This document shows, piece after piece, positions 35,001 to 46,799 of a stretch of DNA of 64,000 nucleotides. This stretch comes from Calycina herbarum (Eukaryota; Ascomycota; Leotiomycetes; Helotiales; Pezizellaceae). Positions within the stretch are counted from its first letter, which is position 1; each line of letters starts with the position of its first letter. A program made the position numbers and the translations under genes. The notes beneath the pieces are model-generated. The model did not search any database and had not been told where the DNA came from. It was given only the letters and a program-made list of their open reading frames with translations. The DNA lies in assembly GCA_001414485.1 (NCBI GenBank), contig LLEY01000029.1, positions 248,001-312,000 on the forward strand. The letters are read 5' to 3'.

Positions 35001-35612
35001 CTATCGACCTCTTAATAGACGTTATAGTACTTATAAACATAAAAACACTAATTCAAAAGAGCGAAGCAATAGTAGCAAAGATTAAGACTATTATAGAATA
35101 GGTATAATTATTAATAGTAAGAGTATAATAAGACTAGGAGACTTAAGTAAATCGTTTATAGAATACCACTTCTATATATAAGGTTAGAGATAAGGTTTAC
35201 TTAAGCTTACGGAATATACAGATAGACAGGGCTAGTAAGAAACTAGACGCTTAATCTACTAAGTTTATAGTTATCAAGGTTATTAGCCTATCTATATATA
35301 AGCTAGACACCCCGCCTAGTATCTATAATATCTTTAATATAGACTTATTAAGGCCAGCAGCTATAGACCCGCTGCCTAGTCAAATTATAGACGATGATTA
35401 ACTACCTATAATATTAGTAGATAATACTATAGAATAGTAAGTTAAAAGAATACTAGGTTAATAGCGAAAGAAGCTCCTAGGGAAAGGCTCTCGTACTCGA
35501 CTCGAGTATAAGGTTAAATAGACAGAATATACAAACCTAACATAGGAACCTACTACTGAGTTAGAGGACATAGTAGCCCTAGACACCTACCTTCAAGAGC
35601 AGGAAGAGAGGT
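32020..35612 (+). pseudogene. Pol polyprotein of outer family I element (RIP-inactivated)
   Basis: Same domain order as 27,600-31,180 and alignable along its whole length. It carries G-to-A as well as C-to-T changes, for example the YVDD box reading YIND at 33149-33160, so both strands were mutated. Confidence 0.85.
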
Positions 35613-35614
35613 AA

Positions 35615-35831
35615 TATCAAGGGTTACACCCGTGGAATAAGTCTCGGAGTACTCCAGCGACGCATTCACGTGACCTCGCTTAGCAACGCATAGACGTAAC
35701 AGAACCCTCTAGAATAAGTTAACTAAGTATATAAGTTAGCAAGAACTCTGGCTTAGAAAGGACAATCGAATCTTCTTATATATAAACACCTCTATAGTTT
35801 AATTTATTAGTATTTACTACAAGTCCTGACA
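35615..35831 (+). repeat. 3' LTR of outer family I element, with a 25-bp internal deletion
   Basis: Starts TATCAAGGGTTACACCC and ends CCTGACA. Relative to the other three LTRs it lacks the 25 bp between two AGAACC hexamers, consistent with slippage between short direct repeats. Confidence 0.88.
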
Positions 35832-36284
35832 CGTAGAGGAGTTCTAGCTTATATATATAAGAGTTTATAGCTTAAAGTATATAGAAGAGACTAATATACT
35901 TAGTATTAAACTTAGGAATTAGTTTAGTCGACTTAATATTCCTAGTACTAAGTATAACTATATCCTCTACTCTATATATAGAGGCTAGTAATTAGTAGGT
36001 ATTAGTAGCTTCCTCTATCTTATCTCTTAAGATAAGGAGGTTTAAATATAAGAGTACTAAAAGGTCTTTTACCTTTATAGCAAAGATTATACTAGTAACT
36101 ACGCTTTAAGAATCAGGTATAGCTTAAGAAGAGCTAAAGCTTACTTAAGAATAGTAACTATTATTTATAAAAAAGAGTTATATATCTATAGCTGAACTAC
36201 GTACGTTCTTTATAGTAACCTCGGCTAGTAGTAAGAACTAAACCTAATTCTCTTAAGCGTAGTAAATATACTAGTAGAGATACT

Positions 36285-36733
36285 TATTACGAATTACGTT
36301 ATACGTAGTAAGTAGTCTAGACAGCGCTCTAATAGAATAAGATACGATATCTAGGAAATAGAAGGTAATATAAGAGAGAATTAGTAATACAAAGGTATTT
36401 AAGTATTCTAGGATCTTACTATTAGATAACCGTTAGTAGTTATATAATAGATTCTATTAGATTCTATAGAGAATCTATAGAGATCTAGGGATCTAGGCCT
36501 ATATAGGGATCTAGATAGTATAAAGGTTCTATATATATACTAGTACGTCTGCTACCTAGATAGAAGCTTTGTACTTAACTTTAGTTATTAATCTTATTAT
36601 CTTATTTAATATCTTTGATATAAGTAACGAGTTTACTTCTAAGTAAACAACCCGGCGTATCTATACTTCTTACCTATATACTAACCTTCGAGACTTAGTC
36701 ACCTTTGTTTAGTTCGTATAGAGTTTTATTATA
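36285..36733 (+). repeat. 5' LTR, family II type A
   Basis: Starts TATTACGAATTACG, ends TTATTATA, and is followed by the CTTTAAGCA primer-site region. It shares its 5' portion with the LTRs at 43847 and 63789. Confidence 0.82.
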
Positions 36734-37209
36734 CTTTAAGCATCTACTTAGAAGTTCAGTCGCTATAGCCCTAGTAACCCCCGCCGTAGCTAGCTTAAAT
36801 ACTAGTTAAGTTAACGTTGTAGAAATATCTAGAAGTGCTACTAGAAGAACACCTACTAGTATATAGTCAGTTAGGAACGACGATAATATTAGTATACTAG
36901 ACGCCTCTAAGCTCTATAAGGTCGAAGCACTTAATTCTATTAAAGTTAAGATATTAGACACGTATTATAGGAAGCGAAAGAAACTCGACTTATTTCTTCT
37001 CTAAATAGATATCTACTTTAACTTCAACTCCGACAAATTCAAAGGTAATTATAACTCGTAAACTATCTTTACTATCTCCTACTTAAAGAGATTAGTATTA
37101 GAATAGGCTTAGCTATATTTAGAGGATTTCTTCGAGAATAAGAATAAGAATAGAAAGATAGAATTAACTAAGATTATATTTAAATCTTAGAAAGGATTTA
37201 AGATAACTA

Positions 37210-37672
37210 TGTCACGAATCACGTGCTAGCACGTGACGAAGTGAAGTCCAGGCGACGCTCTAATAGGACGAGCACTATTATAACCCTGAAAGAAAGAAAG
37301 GATTAAATATAGAAGGATATATAACCCTGGGATTTTATTACAGTTATATTATATAACTCGGTTAGGAGTAGTTAGGTAATAGAGTCTAGTTTTAAGTAGC
37401 TCTGGAAATAGAGTTAGACTCTATCTTCGAGACTCCTACTAAGTAGGACTCTAAAACATAAACGAAGGTTCTATATAAGACTAGCACGTCTACTATTAGA
37501 TAGGAGCTTCGTACTTAACTTTAGTTATTAATCTTATTATCTTATTTAATATCTTTAATATAAGTAACGAGTTCACTTCTAAGTAAATAACCTGGCGTAT
37601 CTATACTTCTTACCTATATACTAACCTTCGAGACTTAGTTATCTTTATTTAGTTTATTTAAGTTTCGTTATA
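37210..37672 (+). repeat. LTR, family II type B
   Basis: Starts TGTCACGAATCACGTGC. It is 463 bp and closely matches the solo LTR at 62627-63088 (462 bp, other strand), which preserves the un-mutated version. Confidence 0.88.
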
Positions 37673-40600
37673 CTTTAAGCACCTACTTAGAAGTTCAGTC
37701 GCTATAGCTCTAGCAACCCTCGCCGTAGCAGCTAGCTCGAATACTAGTCGAGTCAACGTTGTAGAAACATCTAGAAGTGCTACCAGAAGAACACCTGCTA
37801 GTATATAGTTAACTAGGAACGATGATAATATTAGTATACTAGATATACCCGAGCCTTATAAGGTCTAAGCACTTAAGACTATTAAGTTAAGATACTAGAC
37901 ACGTATTATAGGAAGCGAAAGAAACTCGACTTATTCCTTCTCTAGATAGACATCTACTTTAACTTTAATTCTAATAAGTTTAAAGGTAATTATAACTTAC
38001 GAACTATCTTCGCTATCTCCTACCTTAGAGGATTAGTATTAGAATAGGCCTAGCTATACTTAGAGGACTTTTTTAAGAATAAGGATAAAGATAGAAAGAT
38101 AGAATTAACTAAGATTATATTTAAATTATAGAGAGAATTTAAGGCAACTATTAGAAAAGTCTTTAGAGACTTCGATATAATCCGAACAGCTGTATATAAG
38201 CTTTTAGATTTATATTAAACCGGATTAGTAATAGACTACGCTAATGAATTTCAACGTTATAGGACGAAATCGGGATAGGATACTATTACTCTTATAGAAC
38301 TCTTTCGTAGAGGATTAAAGGTATATATTTATAAGGAAATAGCTAAGTAGAATATATAGTTCTTAACTATTATAGATATAATTAAGGAAGTTGTCTAGTT
38401 AGACAACCGTCTGTACGAATTTAGGAAGAGTAACTCTAAGTATAGAGAAAAGAGTTAAGAGTTAGAAAAGTAGAAGCACTCTTATACTAAGTAAGGTAAG
38501 GAGGCAAATGCTATATAAAAGAAAAACTTTCCAAAGAAGAAGGACTTTCCTAGAAGGAGCGAAATCGTCGACGCGAGTAGAACTTATATTATAACTATAG
38601 CCTCTCTAGCTATAGAGTAAATAAGTATAGTAAGAAGAAAGACTCTAATAGAAAGAGACGAATCAACGCTATAGTTTATAAGAAAGTAGTATTACTTAAT
38701 AAAATTAAACTTATAAACGAGGAACTCGAAGTCTAAGAATATAGTATATAAATTAAAACAGACGCTATAGATATAATAGTAGGCGCTATATACTTGTAGC
38801 TAAACGAAGAAATTAAGTTATAAGTTAGTAAGGTATAAGACACTAATAATAATAGAGATCTATTACTTAAAGAATATTATAACATATAGTCGGAAATAGA
38901 TTATAAATTACCTCTTTAAGCGGAATATAAATCACTACTATTAATAAGTTTATTAGAGTTATTAGAGTTAGAATCTGACTTATTAGAGGTAAATCCTAGA
39001 ATATATAAACCTAAAGAAGAGGAAATATAGGTATTTATTAGAACCTTTAAAAGAGGAAATAGATAGGTATATATAGAAGAATAGAAACCTAATTTCTAGA
39101 GTCTATATTCTACCTAAGAAAATAATTCTACGATCTTAACTACTTATAAGATAGTAAGGAATAATTAGGATCGAGTAACTATAGTTAGTTCTATTACTAG
39201 AAGAGAGACTATTAAGTTTAAGAAGCTAGGACTAGAATAGACGATACTAAATAACTATCTAGAGAAGGGAGATCTATAGATAGTTACTAATTTAAAGGAT
39301 AATACTACTAAATAGCAGTAGTATTACCTAGAGGGATTTAATAAATACGACAGATATTTAAAGTCGGATATAACTACCTACCTCTCTAGTTAAGACTATA
39401 AGTTAGAAATTAACAGAAAATATTAGGTATTAAGAGTTAAAAAAGGAGTTATAATAGTATTCAAAGGATTAGAAGATTATCGAATATTCGGAGTTACTAA
39501 GGTAGACTCTTAGGTTAATCTAATCTAGGAATTCTACTAACCTATAAGAGGTAAGTAGTAGACTACTGAAACATTATATAGAGCAACTATTAAATAGGTT
39601 TAGTACGAACTACGAGTATTATTAGACTAGTCTATAGAAAAACGTTTTATAGGAACACTTCTAGAACTTGAGAGAACTATAGAAGATAGTCTAGTATACG
39701 AAGTAGCTTTTTCTAATAACGAAAAAGTAATATTCTTCCTAAGCTCTTAAAAAGGAGATAATAGTAAAAGAAGATTTAATGTTTATTATATTAAACCGGA
39801 AAATTATACTATTATAGAAGAGTTAAACGCTATATCTAGAGAAAATCAACTTATAGTAATAGCAAAGATAAGAGGAAAGGAACTCTAAATCTTAATTAAT
39901 TCTAGAGTAATAGGTAACTTCCTTTCTCTAGTAGCTTAGAAGAAGCTAAACGTTCTAATTAAAAGTATAAGGCTATACTACTTAGGAGTGGTTAATAGAA
40001 TAGACGTTATATACTAGGACGGAATTATTAATTAGTAAACTATTTTAATAAAGATTACTATTAAAAGACACTACTTAGACATATAATTTAATATTATTAA
40101 AATAGGGAATAAAGAAGCGATACTTAGTATACTATAGATTTAAAAACATAATCTAGATATTAACTAGAAGGCTTGAAAAATAACCTTTAGTTAATATAAT
40201 TATATAGGTTTATAATTATAACTATAAGGCTAGAACGAGGTTAGCGCTACCTCTTCTAAGACGCTAGAACACCTTACCTAAGGTCCTCTACAGGTTAGTA
40301 AGACAGCTGATAACAAAATACCTATATAGTATAGAGAATTTAAGACTTTGTTCGAAAACCTAGAAGACTTGTAAGTCTTACTAGAACATCGCTTATAGGA
40401 TTATAAGATTAAATTAAAAGAGAGTTATTACCTCTTAAAGTAGAAGCTTCGGTTATATAACTAGAAAAGCCTATAAAGAATAGAAAGTTATATAAAAGAA
40501 GGTATTAAGAAGGGATATATTAGAAAGTCTAAGTTACTAATTATCTTAAATATACTTATTATTAAAAAGAAAGACAACCTAGATAGGAGAGTATATATTA

Positions 40601-43140
40601 ATTACTAAGAAGTAAATTATACTATAGTTAAGGACGCTTATCTACTACTACCTAGCTAATACTTATAAGATAAGTTAAGTAAGGTAGTACGATTTACGAA
40701 ACTAGATTAATAAAACGCCTATAGACTTATATAAATAAAAACCAGAGACAAATAAAAGACAGCGTTTACCTTACTATTAGGCCTTTATAAATATATAGTT
40801 ATACTATTTAAACTTTATAACATATTAGCTATATATTAAAGATAAAATAATAACATTTTAAGAGATCTTCTAAAAGTAATAGTAATCTATTATCTAGATA
40901 ATATCTTAATTTTTTTAGAAAAAGAAGAAGAATATAAGAGATATGTTAAAGAAGTTTTATAATAACTTACAAAAGTAAACTCTTAGTTAAAACTCTTAAA
41001 ATACGAGTTTAAAGTAACTTAGATACTTTTCCTAAGATAGGTATTTAGTCTAGAGAAAATAGAAATAGATCTAGTAAAGATCTAAGACATCTTAAACTAG
41101 AAGTTACTAGAGAATATAAAAGATATATAGTCCTTCCTTAGATTTATAAACTTCTATTGTCTATTTATATAAGACTATATAAAGATTACTAAACTAATAA
41201 TAATACTAGTTAAGAAAGCTATTAAATTTATTTAGAATAAATAAGCTAAGAACGCTTTTTAAAGGATTAAAGTAAGGTTTATAGAAAAACCTATTCTATA
41301 CGACTTCGATATAAAGAAACCGAGTATAATCGAAATAGACGCTTTAAATATATTAGTAGATACGATTTATCTATAACTAAATAGAAAAGAGAAACTTATA
41401 CTTATTATATACTATTCTAAAATATTTAACCTAGTATAATAAAACTATAACATCTTTAATAAAGAATTACTTACTATAGTATTAGCCTTAGAATACTAGA
41501 GAATCTATTTATAGCTAGTAAAATACTAAGTTACGATTCTATCTAACTATAAGAACCTTAAAACGTTTATAACAACTAAGAAACTTACGACTAGATAGTT
41601 AGCTAGATAGGTAGAGATTTTAAAAGAATTTAATATTATTATTTAATATATAAAAGGAACGTTAAATACTTAAGCTAATACTCTTAGCTAAAAACTTAGA
41701 TATGAGAGAAATAAAGAGTATAAGAAGATTATAATCTTAAAAACTCTTAGGAATAGAGATTTAGTACCTACTATATATAAAATAGTAGTAATAAACAACA
41801 TCTAAATAAATAAAATTTAGAATATTTATAAAGGTTATAACTAGTATATAAAAGGGAAACTATAGGTTCCTAGCTCGTATATAAAGGAATTCGTATAGAA
41901 ATACTATACTATACCTATCTATAGCTACTAAGGAATTCGTAGAACTCTCTAGAGAATAAGATAATACTACTATATTAATTAACTATCTACGATAGTTAAG
42001 AAAGTAATAATAGAACATAATACCTATACCTAGAATAAGGCTTCTTACTATACTTCTTATAGATAGATAAATACTACTCTAATATTATAAGTACCTTAGA
42101 AATCGATATCTATAGATTATATTATTAAATTACTAAAATCTAAAGATCTAATAATAGGAGTTAAATATAACGTAATCCTAGTTATTATAGAATAACTTAT
42201 AAAGTATATAATTCTAATAGTATATATAGAGTTAAGTATAGCTAAGGAATTAGTATTTATATTCTTTAGAGAAGTAGTCTTAAAACATAGACTATCTAAA
42301 GAAATACTCTTAGATAGAGATAAGCTCTTTACCTTAAAATTTTAGATCGCTCTTATAGAATAATTAGGTACGAAAAGAAAGCTTTCTATAGCTTTTTACT
42401 CTTAAACAAATAAAAGAAATAAATAAATAAACTAAGTAGTTAAAATATACCTTTATTATTATATAAACTACTAGTAAAACAACTAGGTAGAACTGCTGCT
42501 CTTAGTATAGTTTACTTATAATAGTTTAGTAATAGAAATAATACTTATTATACTATTCTATACTAACTTTAAGTATAAATTATTAGTATATTAAGAACTA
42601 CTATCTATAACTATTAATAACTAACTTACTCGTATTTATGTCTTAAAAATTAAGAGTCTATATAAGGAACTTATAAAAGACCTGTAATTTATAGTAGAAA
42701 GAAATACGTACTACTATAATAAACGACGTAGTTAGGAGCTAATACTAAAAGAGAGAGATAAAGTCTACTTAGTATAAAAAAACATTAATATAAAAAGACT
42801 AAGTAATAAACTAGATTATAAAAAACTTAGACTATTTAAAATTAAACAAGTTAGAGGACCTTTAAATTATAAATTAGCACTACTAAAAATAATAAACATC
42901 TACCTAGTATTCTATATATTCTTACTCGAACTAGTATTACTAGGAGTACTACTAGCTCTACTTATAGAAATTCAACTAGTAAACCTAAACGCTGAATATA
43001 AAGTTAAGAGGATTCTTAACTATAAACCTATTAGAAAATAAGTTAAGTATTTAATTAAATAGTTAAATTACCTATACTTAGAAAACACTTAAGAACTAAG
43101 AAGTAATCTTAACTATTACCTAGTATAACTTTAAGAGTTC
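37673..43140 (+). pseudogene. Gag-pol of the mosaic family II element (RIP-inactivated)
   Basis: A gag domain (KLDLFLLQIDIYF-like near 37,930; FRRGLKVYIYKEIAK near 38,320), a zinc-knuckle remnant, a protease-like region near 39,890, reverse transcriptase (YLDN for YLDD near 40,890), RNase H near 41,330, integrase near 41,900-42,400 and a chromodomain-like tail near 42,990-43,090 follow in order. Stops at former Gln codons throughout. Confidence 0.78.
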
Positions 43141-43846
43141 TACTAGTAAAACCTAGGTTTACCTATATCTTATAGTTATAAGAAAAAGCTTTAAAGAAGG
43201 CTAGGTTAAGACTTAGCTTAGATTAGGAACTAGCGAGGATAGGTAGAGCTACTAGATATATAATCTCTACTTCCTATTATTTTTCCTCTGCCTTCTACTG
43301 CTCTTTCTCTTCTCTTTCTCTCTCCTTAGCTTTATTAAGCTCTTATAGGTTTATAAGACTATGTTAGAGTATCTCTTACTCCTGCTTAGTAAGGAAACGT
43401 TACTACTACTATAATTAGAGGATTTTCTACATAGTCTTAGAACTCTTTTATATAGCTTCTTCTTAAACTTTAAAGACTATCTCTTCCTCTTACTATAACC
43501 GCCGCTACTAGGTATTAATAGACTTTTATTTAAAAAGTAAGAGTATTCGGTTTTATTATTCGACGTTATAGAGCTTGTCTTTTCTAGTATACTTAGAGTA
43601 CTTAGAACTACTAGTAATACTAATACAGCGACGACTAGTCTTTACTTAAGTATATTAGATATAAGAAATTATTTCGTATTCTAATTATTTAATTTAAAGA
43701 GTGTTTAAGATTCTATATTATTTAAGTCTATCTTTATAGATAGGTATTAACGATATAATAGAAGAAAGAGGAGTCTAATAGCTTCTTAACGATATTTCTT
43801 AGCTTATACTTAAGTATAAGAATATACTAGGCTAAGAAGGAGATAG

Positions 43847-44309
43847 TATTATAAATTATAGAAAGTAGTAAGTAGTTTAAACAGCGCTCTAATAGAATAA
43901 GGTATAATATCTAGGAAAGAAAGGTAATATAGAAGGAAATTAGTAATATAAAAAGTATATAAGAGTTTTAGAATCTTACTATTATAATATTATTAGAAGT
44001 TATATACGATTATATAACGTAATTACTCTAATCGACTTAATTGCTCTAATCGTAAGCGATATAGGTGATATAAGCGATATAGGCGATATATATAGAGAAC
44101 GAAGGTTCTATATAAGACTAGCACGTCTGCTATTAGATAGAAGCTTTATACTTAACTTTAGTTATTAATCTTATTATCTTATTTAATATCTTTGATATAA
44201 GTAACGAGTTCACTTCTAAGTGAATAATATATTACGTCTATACTTCTTATCTATATACTAACCTTCGAGACGTAGTTATCTTTGTTTAGTTCGTTTGAGT
44301 TTCGTTACA
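43847..44309 (+). repeat. 3' LTR, family II type A
   Basis: Starts TATTATAAATTATAG after the polypurine-like AGAAGGAGATAG and ends TTTCGTTACA. It matches the LTR at 36285, not the type B LTR. Confidence 0.82.
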
Positions 44310-44394
44310 CTAGTCTAACTCTATCGCCTAATTATATTTAGATATAGTAGCTCGCGAAACTTCTACTTAGTTAACTAATTAGGAAAATAGAATA

Positions 44395-44448
44395 ACGTAG
44401 TTTATTAGTACTCTGCGTATATTAGTACTCTACGTACTTTTCCTCTAC
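44395..44448 (+). repeat. Left TIR of the third pogo element
   Basis: Contains two copies of TATTAGTACTCTACGTA-like sequence and ends CTTTTCCTCTAC. It pairs with 46202-46216 plus 53469-53507. Confidence 0.88.
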
Positions 44449-46216
44449 TAACTATACTCTAACTTTAATACGCGTTTTCTTAACTGCTCTAAATAGAAAT
44501 TCAAACGTAAGAAGTACGAATTATCTTAGCTATCGAGGCTATCTATATAGCTAAAAAGCTAAGTCGTCGGTCTATTATAAAAATCTATAATATTCTCGAA
44601 TCTACGCTCTAACTTCGAATAAACAGTTATACTACTCTTTACAAACGTCTACTACTAAACCTTAAATTAAATAACCTAGAGAAGAAGGTGATTATTTAAT
44701 ATATACTTAATCTAGATATAAGAGGATTTACGCCCTAGCTAGCTAGTATAGAAGATATAGCGAATTATATTCTTAAATTATAAAGAGAAAGACGTGTTAG
44801 TAAGCTCTAGGTATCTCGATTTATATAACGTCGACTAGAATTAAAGACGTGTTTTAATCGTATTTACGACTTTTAAAGAGTCTTATACGAAGATCTAGAG
44901 CTTATTAGCGCGTAGTTTCAACTTATAGAGAATATAAGAGTAAAATATAGTGTTTTAGATTACGACTTCTATAACTTCGATATAACAGGCTTTATAATAG
45001 GTATTATAAGCCCAGCTATAGTTGTTATACGCGCCGATCGACGTAGTAGAGGTAAAGCAGTTTAGTTAGGTAATTAAGAATAAGCTATAGTAATTACTTA
45101 TATAAATAGCGAGCGTTAGGACGTACCTCTATTTTTAGTAGTTTAAGAGAAGAATTATCTTAAGAATTAGTATACTAAGGGCGGCCTCCTATACGACTAG
45201 GTTATTAAACCTATAAATAATAGATAGATAAATAATAAGACAGGTCTAGAATAGCTTTAGTACTTCGATAAGTATACTACTGCTTATATAAGAGGTCTAT
45301 ATCGAATACTAGTATTAGATAGGTATAAGAGTTACGAATCAGCTGAATTCTAAGAGTATTATAAAGCTTATAATATTATAACTCTTTATCTACCTCCTTA
45401 CTCTTCTTATCTTACCTAGCTACTCGACGTTAGATGTTTTAGTATATTAAAACGGGTATATAGTCGCTAAATTAAGACTTTTATTAAAGCTTATATTAAC
45501 TATATTACTAAGGTCGAGTTCTTTCTCGCTTTTAAAGCAGTGTATTTAGAATTAATAACAGCCTAAAACGCCTAAGCTAGATTCCGCGGAGCTGGCTTAG
45601 TACCTTTTAATCTCTAAGCTATAATATTAAAGCTTAATATCCGATTACGAACTCCTATACCTACTAGCCTCTCTTCTGCGAACACTGACCCTTAGGTCTT
45701 ATAGACCACTTATAACCTAACTAATACTCTTTTACAAATAACTTTAGTTAAGAATCGTATTATACGTTATTAAGAAAGCTCGCTAACGCCTATTTTTTAA
45801 ACAGTTGCTACGTTAGCAAAGAGTATAGAGTAGTTAGTATATAAAGTGACCCTTTTATCAGTAGAGGTCTATACTCTTCAAGTAGTAAATAAAGCCCTTA
45901 GTAAGCGTCGTAGAGCTAAAAAGACTCGGGTCCGTTAAGGAGGTGTACTTACTATAGAGGATACGTAGGACGTATTAGCTTAAAAGAAGGCAGAGGAACA
46001 GGCTCGACGTAATAGGCGTTCTAAGAGAGAGAGGTAAAATAAGAGGTAACCCTCTAGGCGACGGTGTAGCACTTATAGAAAGACTGGTTATAATATACGA
46101 ACTTATTAAGAGGCTATAGATATATCTAGTTTATTAGATTCTAAGTAGTTTTAGTTAATTTAATATATTATAGTTGTTTAATTATATTCTAAAGTAATAA
46201 GGTAGAGGAAAAGTAC

Positions 46217-46648
46217 TGTTACGAATCACGTGCACACGAGATAAGTGAAGACCAGGCGGCGTTCTAACAGGTTAAGCACTATCGGAATACTCTTATAGTA
46301 GATAGGGATCGGTTAGGTTAGCTAAGCGATCCAAGGATTTCATTATAATAATCACGTGACGAAAGGGACCGCTGGATCGCTAGGCGAACCAGCTCGTTGG
46401 ATCGCCAGCTCGATAAGCGAGTTAGCTACCTAGGGGAACGAAGGTTCTATATATACTAGTACGTCTACTATCTAGATAGGAGCTTCGTACTTAACTTTAG
46501 TTATTAATCTTATTATATTATTTAACATCTTTAATATAAGTAACGAGTTTACTTCTAAGTAAACAACCTAGCGTATCTATACTTCTTACCTATATACTAA
46601 CCTTCGAGACTTAGTTATCTTTGTTTAGTTTATTTAAGTTTTATTATA
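46217..46648 (+). repeat. 5' LTR, family II type C
   Basis: TATA box TATATATA at 46448-46455; the transcript-start candidate motif (GTGCTCAA, here mutated to GTACTTAA) at 46487-46494. Confidence 0.92.
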
Positions 46649-46650
46649 CT

Positions 46651-46658
46651 TTGAGCAC
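46651..46658 (+). other. Probable primer-binding site of family II (self-primed)
   Basis: TTGAGCAC, 2 nt after the 5' LTR, is the reverse complement of GTGCTCAA preserved in the 3' LTR at 53302-53309 and in the solo LTR. No tRNA-like TGG start. Confidence 0.55.
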
Positions 46659-46799
46659 CTGCTTAGAAGTTCAGTTGCTATAGCCTTAGTAACACTCGCC
46701 GTAGTAGCTAGCCCGAATACTAGTCGAGTTAACGTCGCGGGAACATCTAGAAGTGTAACTAGAAGAACACCTGCTAGTATATAGTTAACTAGGAACGAC

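Larger units (their letters stand above)
24829..35831 (+). mobile_element. Outer Gypsy LTR retrotransposon, family I (~5.5 kb without its insertion)
   Basis: LTRs at 24829-25069 and 35615-35831 are flanked by the 5-bp duplication CGTAG (24824-24828, 35832-35836). A second copy of the same family (25922-31424) is inserted within its gag-like region. Its pol resumes at about 32,020 and is RIP-dead: the reverse transcriptase YVDD box reads Tyr-Ile-Asn-Asp at 33149-33160, and CAG/CAA codons are TAG/TAA throughout. A polypurine tract (AGGAAGAGAGG) ends just before the 3' LTR. Confidence 0.88.
23900..36284 (-). mobile_element. Minus-strand Gypsy remnant split by the family I insertion
   Basis: On the minus strand, 35837-36284 followed by 24823 downward reads (ignoring RIP stops) as the end of a Gypsy pol. 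A YRVEDIVILSTRNIKSTKL-like segment (the 'GDxVWLSTRNIK' region after the integrase core) comes first, then a YKLEL...RID segment, then a chromodomain-like FQYLIRQRGYRAEVDS. The pieces join exactly across the family I target duplication (CGTAG at 24824-24828 and 35832-35836). The upstream pol part is missing, cut by the LTR at 36285; no LTRs of its own are identified. The left limit (about 23,900) is approximate. Confidence 0.6.
36285..44309 (+). mobile_element. Mosaic Gypsy element, family II (nested copies collapsed)
   Basis: The order is LTR type A (36285-36733), a short gag 5' end, LTR type B (37210-37672), a full gag-pol internal region, and LTR type A (43847-44309). The second internal region restarts from the primer site and gag start right after LTR B. 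No 3' type B LTR follows, and the outer flanks (ATACT, CTAGT) do not match as target duplications. The simplest reading is a copy B inserted into copy A's gag, followed by recombination between their pol regions that removed B's 3' end. All frames are RIP-dead. Gag carries a CCHC-knuckle remnant near 38,590. Confidence 0.72.
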
